From: Synechococcales cyanobacterium PMM_0003
GTDB lineage: Bacteria; Cyanobacteriota; Cyanobacteriia; Pseudanabaenales; Pseudanabaenaceae
Assembly: GCA_949128015.1 (NCBI GenBank)
Contig: CASBRC010000179.1
Coordinates: 1-10,014, forward strand
DNA length: 10,014 nt
Reading direction: 5' to 3'
Under the pieces are notes generated by a model. That model was not told where the DNA came from and made no database searches. It worked only from the letters and a program-made list of their open reading frames with translations. Shown here piece after piece: positions 7,498 to 10,014 of the stretch. The position numbers were made by a program, and so were the translations under genes. Each line of letters starts with the position of its first letter. The stretch's first letter is position 1.

Positions 7498-8481
7498 ATG
7501 AATACCCGACTCATCATCAATCCCACTTCGGGTCCTGCTGACAAACCCGATCTGTTAACTGAAATTGTCGATGCTTTGCGAAATCAAGGCGTTGAAGTGG
7601 AACTCTGTACGACTTCACCTGATGAAGATGGTGAAGGGCTTGCGGCTGAGGCTGCCAAAGCTGGCGCTGAACTTGTGATTGTAGCAGGAGGCGATGGCAC
7701 GATTGAAGCCGTAGCGCGAGGATTAATGCATACTCAAACTGTGCTAGGCATTATTCCGCTAGGAACACGAAATAACATTGCCGCTAGCTTAAATATCCCC
7801 ACCGATTTAGCCCAAGCCATCCAGACTCTAGTAGATGGAGAGCGTGGTCGGTTTGATATGGGCAAGGCAAACAATCATTACTTTGTAGAAGTGGTAGGTG
7901 TGGGGCTCGAAGCCACACTCTTTCCTTGGGGAGATGAAGTCAAAGAAGGAATCAAGAAAAATTATTTATCTGCTTTTAAAAGTTTTTTTTCAGGTATTCA
8001 AGCTTTTTTGCAGTTTAAACAGCACCGCTTGGTCTTACGCTTTGACGGTGGCAAGATGCGCCGTTTACGCACCTTGCAAGTCAATATCTGCAATAGTCCT
8101 CGCTATGGGGTGCAGTTTGCCTTAGCGCCTGACGCAAAAATGAATGATGGCAAGCTGGACGTAATATATATTGATAACCCCTCCAAATGGGATCATCTGC
8201 GTCACTTCTTTAAAGCTATGCGGGGTGAACGATTGCCCCATGAACGTCTCAATACTCATCGAGCCACTAAGATTGAGATTAAAAGCTATCCACCGCTAAA
8301 AGTTCATGCAGATGGACAATATTTAGGTGTTACCCCAATCACGGTTGAAGTGATTCCAGAAGCTCTTTGGATTCGCGTACCTACGCCCGAAATGCTGGCA
8401 AAGTTCGCTGACGAAAGCAATTATGGTCTGACTCAGCAAGCTGACAGCGTTTCTACTAATCGCCCATCAATCTCAGTTTAA
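7498..8481 (+). CDS. Diacylglycerol kinase family lipid kinase (YegS/BmrU-like)
   Basis: The predicted 327-residue cytosolic or membrane-peripheral enzyme would transfer phosphate from ATP to a lipid hydroxyl, such as diacylglycerol. Residues 1-12 (MNTRLIINPTSG) form the first strand and loop of the catalytic fold. GGDGTIE (64-70) is the nucleotide-binding motif and PLGTRNNIA (87-95) the second conserved motif. The C-terminal beta-sandwich includes HADGQYLG, with the conserved Asp-Gly at about 272. Substrate cannot be told from sequence; sphingosine-type, phosphatidylglycerol and undecaprenol kinases share these motifs. An in-frame ATG at 7417 would add 27 residues (354 in total) and has AGGAG 12 bases upstream. 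I prefer 7498 because family members start just before the IINP strand and a promoter-like TGCTATAGT lies inside the extension. It overlaps the PAP2 gene tail to tail by 4 bases. No HIP1 site occurs in the gene. Confidence 0.85.
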   Translation: MNTRLIINPTSGPADKPDLLTEIVDALRNQGVEVELCTTSPDEDGEGLAAEAAKAGAELVIVAGGDGTIEAVARGLMHTQTVLGIIPLGTRNNIAASLNIPTDLAQAIQTLVDGERGRFDMGKANNHYFVEVVGVGLEATLFPWGDEVKEGIKKNYLSAFKSFFSGIQAFLQFKQHRLVLRFDGGKMRRLRTLQVNICNSPRYGVQFALAPDAKMNDGKLDVIYIDNPSKWDHLRHFFKAMRGERLPHERLNTHRATKIEIKSYPPLKVHADGQYLGVTPITVEVIPEALWIRVPTPEMLAKFADESNYGLTQQADSVSTNRPSISV

Positions 8482-9149
8482 ATTCCACCAATTTGAACTA
8501 GTCCATACAAGCATGAGGCAAGCCATATGCCACCAGCAACCCATCCACTCAGGACATCTGTGGGCCAATGCACACCAAAATACACTCGACTAAACCCCAC
8601 TCCCAAGGTTAAAAACGCTGCCAAGGGAGCAGTAAGCCATAAAGGAATACTTAGAGACTGCGTTAAGATCGCCGCTAACAAACCGTAAAAGGAAATTGCA
8701 CTCATGGAATGACCGCTGGGATAACTGTAATCCATCGGACGTTTAGAAGAGGCCCATAAATCGGGGCGTTTGCGTCGAAAGAAAGACTTAAAAAGTCCGT
8801 TAAGTAGCCATGAGCCGCTTAGCGCAATCGCCAAGATCAGAGCTGGAACCGACTCATTGCGATAAACCAAAATTCCTGCGATCGCAATAAGTATCGGAAT
8901 GGTAATTTCACCTTGAGCCATCCAAGTTAAAGCCAGCATATATCGGTCTAGGGATGGATTAGACAATTTGTTAAGAGTCAACAAACACGACTCTTCAAAA
9001 GGTAATAACCAATCCCATAGAAGGAAACGAGCGATGAAAACACCTAGCGCTAGAACAAGCGTGCCTGCTAGCAAACCTGCTAATAGATAGGGGATAAAAG
9101 CAATGAGTGATTGAAACAACCAATAAAGGCGAGTGCTAATCTGAGCCAT
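8478..9149 (-). CDS. PAP2 family membrane phosphatase
   Basis: A 223-residue integral membrane protein of the type 2 phosphatidic acid phosphatase family, which removes phosphate from lipid phosphates or prenyl diphosphates. All three signature motifs are intact: KSFFRRKRP (121-129, the K-x6-RP motif), YPSGHSMSA (143-151) and SRVYFGVHWPTD (187-198), with His147, His194 and Asp198 as the catalytic set. About five or six hydrophobic helices are visible, at roughly 16-45, 83-96, 101-116, 150-165, 167-183 and 200-218. The start is ATG at 9149, because AGGAG at 9157-9161 is 7 bases away; an in-frame TTG at 9155 is only one base from that site. Candidate substrates are phosphatidate and undecaprenyl diphosphate; sequence alone does not decide. 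It converges with the lipid kinase and has its own likely promoter. Confidence 0.92.
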   Translation of the reverse strand: MAQISTRLYWLFQSLIAFIPYLLAGLLAGTLVLALGVFIARFLLWDWLLPFEESCLLTLNKLSNPSLDRYMLALTWMAQGEITIPILIAIAGILVYRNESVPALILAIALSGSWLLNGLFKSFFRRKRPDLWASSKRPMDYSYPSGHSMSAISFYGLLAAILTQSLSIPLWLTAPLAAFLTLGVGFSRVYFGVHWPTDVLSGWVAGGIWLASCLYGLVQIGGI

Positions 9150-9156
9150 CGGCAAT

Positions 9157-9161
9157 CTCCT
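9157..9161 (-). promoter_or_regulatory. Ribosome-binding site that selects the PAP2 start
   Basis: AGGAG on the minus strand, 7 bases before ATG at 9149. It rules against the TTG start at 9155. Confidence 0.75.
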
Positions 9162-9172
9162 ATAAAGGGTTA

Positions 9173-9202
9173 ACTATAATTTCAAACATTTTAGACTGTT
9201 CA
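9173..9202 (-). promoter_or_regulatory. Candidate promoter of the PAP2 phosphatase gene
   Basis: On the minus strand, TGAACA (9202-9197; 4 of 6 to TTGACA) and TATAGT (9178-9173; 5 of 6) are 18 bases apart. The -35 box sits inside an operator-like palindrome at 9190-9211. The leader would be about 17 bases. Confidence 0.45.
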
Positions 9203-9211
9203 CTGTCTAAA
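9190..9211. promoter_or_regulatory. 22-bp operator-like palindrome over the PAP2 -35 box
   Basis: TTTAGAC (9190-9196) and GTCTAAA (9205-9211) are perfect arms 8 bases apart, and GT/AC inside them pair in the same register. Only the pairs 9197/9204 and 9200/9201 mismatch. Size and position suit a dimeric repressor; which one is unknown. Confidence 0.45.
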
Positions 9212-9243
9212 TGGAAGTATCGTTAGTTGGAGATTACAGAAAA

Positions 9244-9615
9244 TCAGCGATCGCAATAATTTCTCCATCCGCCATATTCAGTAATCTCCTTCTGACCTTC
9301 ACATAGAAATGGTTCGCCTAAAACGCCTAAAACCTCTTGTCCATCAGCCAAAATTACTTTGCCAATACATAAACCAGCAGGTTCAGATAATAAAATTTTG
9401 CCAAGCGCATCAAGAGTAACTGACCAAATTTCTAAGGCGATCGCTTGTCCGTTTTCACTAACTCGTAACATCGCAGGATGGCGATCGGCGATCGACCAGA
9501 GCCGATAAATAGGTTCTGTTACATCTTCTCTAACAAAGATTGCCCCAACATTCTGCAAGTTGCCATTTAACTCTAGCCCTCGCATTAAAGTTCCATTCAC
9601 CGCAAAATCAATCAT
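9244..9615 (-). CDS. Stand-alone allophanate hydrolase C-terminal-domain-like protein (gamma-glutamylcyclotransferase-like fold)
   Basis: A 123-residue soluble protein starting MIDFAVNGTLMRGLELNGNL. The VNGTLMRG string (6-13) resembles the YGTLMRG loop of gamma-glutamylcyclotransferase-like proteins, with Asn in place of the Tyr. HPAMLRVSENGQAIALEIW, then LLSEPAGLCIGKVILADGQEVLGVLGE and EITEYGGWRNY, match what I remember of small bacterial proteins related to the C-terminal domain of allophanate hydrolase (AtzF/DUR1 type). The amidase domain that makes up most of a true allophanate hydrolase is absent, so hydrolysis of allophanate should not be assumed; the substrate is unknown. It has the same direction as dnaA upstream and PAP2 downstream, but hairpin and promoter signals on both sides suggest its own transcript. 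AGAGAG before the ATG is at best a weak ribosome-binding site. Confidence 0.68.
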   Translation of the reverse strand: MIDFAVNGTLMRGLELNGNLQNVGAIFVREDVTEPIYRLWSIADRHPAMLRVSENGQAIALEIWSVTLDALGKILLSEPAGLCIGKVILADGQEVLGVLGEPFLCEGQKEITEYGGWRNYCDR

Positions 9616-9649
9616 CTGTATTTCTCTCTAATTTCTTTTAATCTTAACA

Positions 9650-9655
9650 AGTATA
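9650..9655 (-). promoter_or_regulatory. Candidate -10 box for the small 9244-9615 gene
   Basis: TATACT on the minus strand (5 of 6 to TATAAT) lies 34 bases upstream of the ATG at 9615 and just downstream of the dnaA hairpin. No clear -35 box is found. Confidence 0.35.
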
Positions 9656-9669
9656 GCTGTCGCCACTTG

Positions 9670-9732
9670 TAATAAAACCCAAAAAGCTATGGCACACGCG
9701 CAGTGTGCGCCATCGCTTTCTGAGTTTTATTA
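9670..9732. terminator. 63-base hairpin after dnaA, likely terminator and possibly a dispersed repeat
   Basis: The two halves pair in a single register around a GCA loop at 9700-9702, over 30 positions with five non-Watson-Crick pairs (one of them G/T). Outer arms TAATAAAAC and GTTTTATTA are perfect over 9 bases, followed by AAAGC/GCTTT, ATGGC/GCCAT and CAC/GTG. In the dnaA direction the inner stem is followed by five Ts, as in a rho-independent terminator. The outer arm includes the dnaA stop codon. Confidence 0.7.
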
Positions 9733-10014
9733 GTTTTTAGTTTGCGCGACTAGATAAATGCGATCGCTTAATTGCCTCAACAACTGTGCGATATCACCAT
9801 CTGTAGATTGTAATTGAGCTACCTTTTCGCAGCTATACATCACGGTTGTATGGTCTTTGCCACCCACAGCTTCGCCGATTTTGGGTAAACTGAGATTCGT
9901 ATGTTGACGCATTAAATACATTACATATTGACGCGCTTGACTAATTTCTCTACGCCGCGAATTCCCTAATAGATCCGCTAGATCAATGTTCAGCATTTCT
10001 GTCACTACACTCAA
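9730..10014 (-). CDS. dnaA: Chromosomal replication initiator DnaA, C-terminal part (5' end outside window)
   Basis: The last 95 codons of a gene that runs off the right edge. DnaA binds 9-base DnaA boxes at the origin and opens the duplex in an ATP-dependent way. The visible part is domain IV, the box-binding helix-turn-helix domain: SRRREISQARQYVMYLMRQH, then LSLPKIGEAVGGKDHTTVMYSCEKV. GGKDHTTVMYSCEKV contains the DnaA signature whose DHTTV residues read the box. The frame is open at the edge (first full codon TTG, Leu), so no start is present; a complete DnaA has around 450 residues. The small 9244-9615 gene lies downstream in the same direction, beyond a large hairpin. No cluster of DnaA boxes is seen in this window. 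Confidence 0.95.
   Translation of the reverse strand: MSVVTEMLNIDLADLLGNSRRREISQARQYVMYLMRQHTNLSLPKIGEAVGGKDHTTVMYSCEKVAQLQSTDGDIAQLLRQLSDRIYLVAQTKN

Noticed and set aside
9211..9306. Short plus-strand ORF starting in the palindrome before PAP2
   Set aside because: About 31 codons, running antisense into the small 9244-9615 gene, with no supporting signals.
9616..10014. Replication origin beside dnaA
   Set aside because: No cluster of TTWTCCACA-type DnaA boxes or AT-rich unwinding region is seen on this downstream side of dnaA; an origin could lie beyond the right edge.

Overview
The window looks like chromosome of a cyanobacterium. The strongest sign is the palindrome GCGATCGC (HIP1): I count about 28 exact copies by hand, against well under one expected by chance. 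The gene content agrees: a long cyanobacterial-style GyrA, a MenE for phylloquinone synthesis, a DUF1400-type alpha/beta hydrolase and a small phasin-like protein. A fresh-water filamentous lineage such as Pseudanabaena is possible, but the genus is a guess.

Layout, left to right. Bases 1-743 (-) hold most of an Rpn/PD-(D/E)XK nuclease whose 3' end is outside the window. A 208-base divergent promoter region follows, with a TATAAT box for each side and a degenerate 7-base tandem repeat. gyrA (+, 952-3651) and menE (-, 3722-5209) converge on a 24-bp perfect hairpin that overlaps the end of gyrA. menE and a phasin-like gene (+, 5292-5663) diverge from a 51-bp imperfect palindrome. The phasin gene converges on a secreted DUF1400 alpha/beta hydrolase (-, 5680-7353) across an exact 16-bp tandem duplication that repeats both stop codons. 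A lipid kinase of the diacylglycerol kinase family (+, from 7498) diverges from the hydrolase. It meets a PAP2 phosphatase (-, 8478-9149) tail to tail with a 4-base overlap. Then come a small allophanate-hydrolase-C-domain protein (-, 9244-9615), a 63-base hairpin, and the C-terminal end of dnaA (-, 9730 to the right edge).

There is no long operon; most neighbours are convergent or divergent. Several genes handle lipids or acyl groups (acyl-CoA-type ligase, phasin, lipase-like hydrolase, lipid kinase, lipid phosphatase). The only pair with clearly opposing chemistry is the kinase and the PAP2 phosphatase. gyrA and dnaA are replication housekeeping genes. I see no CRISPR array, tRNA, rRNA, insertion-sequence ends or replication origin. 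I do not see a clear new multi-gene system; the points worth checking are mainly palindromes and repeats at gene junctions.
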